Source: an uncultured Alphaproteobacteria bacterium (lineage in GTDB: Bacteria > Pseudomonadota > Alphaproteobacteria > Rhizobiales > Aestuariivirgaceae). From it: a stretch of 34,474 bases of DNA. The translations under genes and the position numbers were made by a program. Positions 33,368-34,474 of this stretch are shown here, one piece after another (within the stretch, counting starts at the first letter, position 1; every line of letters starts with the position of its first letter). The stretch is from contig CALMZX010000084.1 of NCBI GenBank assembly GCA_937870685.1, forward strand, positions 1 to 34,474. Reading direction: 5' to 3'. The notes under the pieces were generated by a model. It was given only the letters and a program-made list of their open reading frames with translations, was not told where the DNA came from and did not search any database.

Positions 33368-34474
33368 TCAGTTGCCGAGGATTCCCGGCAGCCGGAGGCC
33401 TTTTTCGCGGGCGCAGTCGAGGGCGATGTCGTAGCCCGCGTCGGCGTGGCGCATGACACCTGTTGCAGGATCATTCCACAGCACGCGGCCAATGCGGCGG
33501 GCGGCATCGTCCGTGCCGTCGCAGCAGATCACCATGCCGGAGTGCTGGGAGTATCCCATGCCGACGCCACCGCCGTGGTGCAGCGACACCCATGTCGCAC
33601 CGGAGGCGCAGTTGAGCAGGGCATTGAGCAACGGCCAGTCGGAGACGGCATCCGAACCATCCTTCATCGCTTCTGTCTCGCGGTTGGGGGATGCCACCGA
33701 ACCTGAATCCAGATGGTCGCGGCCGATGACGATCGGGGCTTTCAGTTCGCCCGTGCGAACCATCTCGTTGAAGGCAAGGCCCAGCTTGTGGCGGTCGCCG
33801 AGGCCCACCCAGCAGATGCGGGCGGGCAGGCCCTGGAAGGCGATGCGCTCGCGCGCCATGTCGAGCCAGTTGTGCAGGTGTGCATTGTCGGGAAGCAGTT
33901 CCTTCACCTTGGCATCGGTGCGGTAGATGTCTTGCGGGTCGCCGGAAAGGGCGGCCCAGCGGAAGGGACCGATGCCACGGCAGAACAGCGGACGGATGTA
34001 GGCCGGAACGAAGCCAGGGAAAGCGAAGGCATTCTCCAGCCCTTCATCCTTGGCCACCTGACGGATGTTGTTGCCATAGTCGAGGGTGGGCACACCCATG
34101 TTCCAGAAATCCACCATGGCCTTGACGTGGGTCTTCATCGAGGCGCGGGCGGCGTGCTCAACCGCCTTGGGATCACTCTCCTGCCTGCCGCGCCATTCGG
34201 CTACGGTCCAGCCCAGCGGCAGGTAGCCATGGATAGGGTCGTGGGCAGAGGTCTGGTCGGTGACGATATCCGGCTTGATGCCGCGCTTCACAAGCTCGGG
34301 GAAAACCTCGGCGGCATTGCCCAGCAGGCCGACGGACTTGGCTTCTCCTGCCTTCGTCCATTGTTTGATGAGTGCAAGGGCCTCGTCGAGCGTGTGGGCC
34401 TTGGCATCGACGTAGCGGGTGCGCAGGCGGAAATCGATGCGGGTCTCGTCGCATTCGACGGCGAGGCAGCAGGC
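33368..34474 (-). CDS. hutU: Urocanate hydratase, C-terminal two thirds (5' end beyond window)
   Basis: The minus-strand frame is open from the right edge to TGA at 33368-33370, giving 369 residues of a protein that is about 555 long. Seen: [44 protein letters not shown] carrying the catalytic cysteine, and [20 protein letters not shown], all hallmarks of urocanase. It hydrates urocanate to imidazolonepropionate in histidine breakdown using bound NAD+. The rest of the hut operon probably lies beyond the right end. The visible part has no disruptions. Confidence 0.97.
   Translation of the reverse strand, partial: ACCLAVECDETRIDFRLRTRYVDAKAHTLDEALALIKQWTKAGEAKSVGLLGNAAEVFPELVKRGIKPDIVTDQTSAHDPIHGYLPLGWTVAEWRGRQESDPKAVEHAARASMKTHVKAMVDFWNMGVPTLDYGNNIRQVAKDEGLENAFAFPGFVPAYIRPLFCRGIGPFRWAALSGDPQDIYRTDAKVKELLPDNAHLHNWLDMARERIAFQGLPARICWVGLGDRHKLGLAFNEMVRTGELKAPIVIGRDHLDSGSVASPNRETEAMKDGSDAVSDWPLLNALLNCASGATWVSLHHGGGVGMGYSQHSGMVICCDGTDDAARRIGRVLWNDPATGVMRHADAGYDIALDCAREKGLRLPGILGN

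Overview
The window looks like chromosomal DNA from a GC-rich alphaproteobacterium, probably a Hyphomicrobiales-type soil or aquatic heterotroph. This rests on codon use, the gene families present (AraD1/GguC-type sugar-acid enzyme, SMP-30 lactonase, BKACE, XRE-cupin regulator, NCS1 permease, DMGDH-like flavoenzyme, HutU) and a probable ROSE-like RNA thermometer in front of an Hsp20 gene. No transposase, integrase, phage gene, CRISPR array or rRNA is visible. The assignment is by family resemblance only; no database was searched.

Layout. 1-5.4 kb: an SDR dehydrogenase (cut by the window start) diverges from an FGGY sugar kinase, which is followed by a tightly coupled trio: a BKACE/DUF849 enzyme, an N-succinylamino-acid-racemase-like enolase-superfamily enzyme and a COG3375-type GNAT acyltransferase. 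5.4-8.9 kb: a DUF2946-like small exported protein, then a FecBCD-type ABC importer. 9.0-12.7 kb: a D-amino-acid transaminase (minus) diverging from a class III aminotransferase and a glutamine-synthetase-like ligase. 12.7-14.3 kb (minus): a TerC and a UPF0114/YqhA membrane protein. 14.5-19.2 kb: a sugar-acid operon (SMP-30 lactonase, AraD1-family enzyme, 2-dehydro-3-deoxygalactonokinase interrupted by an in-frame TAG, SDR, MFS transporter). 19.3-19.7 kb: Hsp20.

19.98-21.76 kb holds the most unusual feature: three consecutive genes for exported proteins with unrelated N-terminal parts but the same roughly 50-residue C-terminal domain, aligning without a gap around a Cys-X19-Cys pair. I do not recognise a characterised function for it. 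It is followed by a lysophospholipase-like hydrolase and, convergent and overlapping by 31 bp, a J-domain protein; then TypA/BipA, and on the minus strand YggT, DUF167 and an exported Cys-rich protein. A tRNA-Ala(CGC) gene follows.

26.7-34.5 kb: a dimethylglycine/sarcosine-dehydrogenase-like flavoprotein; an XRE-cupin (PuuR-like) regulator divergent from an aldehyde dehydrogenase, a 52-residue one-helix membrane protein and an NCS1 permease, with a perfect 8+8 inverted repeat in the divergent promoter; and the C-terminal part of urocanate hydratase running off the right end.

Overall it is a catabolic and transport region for sugar acids, amino acids (including D-forms) and amines, with housekeeping genes in between. 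Many junctions use 1-8 bp start/stop overlaps, and most convergent pairs share a hairpin that contains or closely follows the stop codons.
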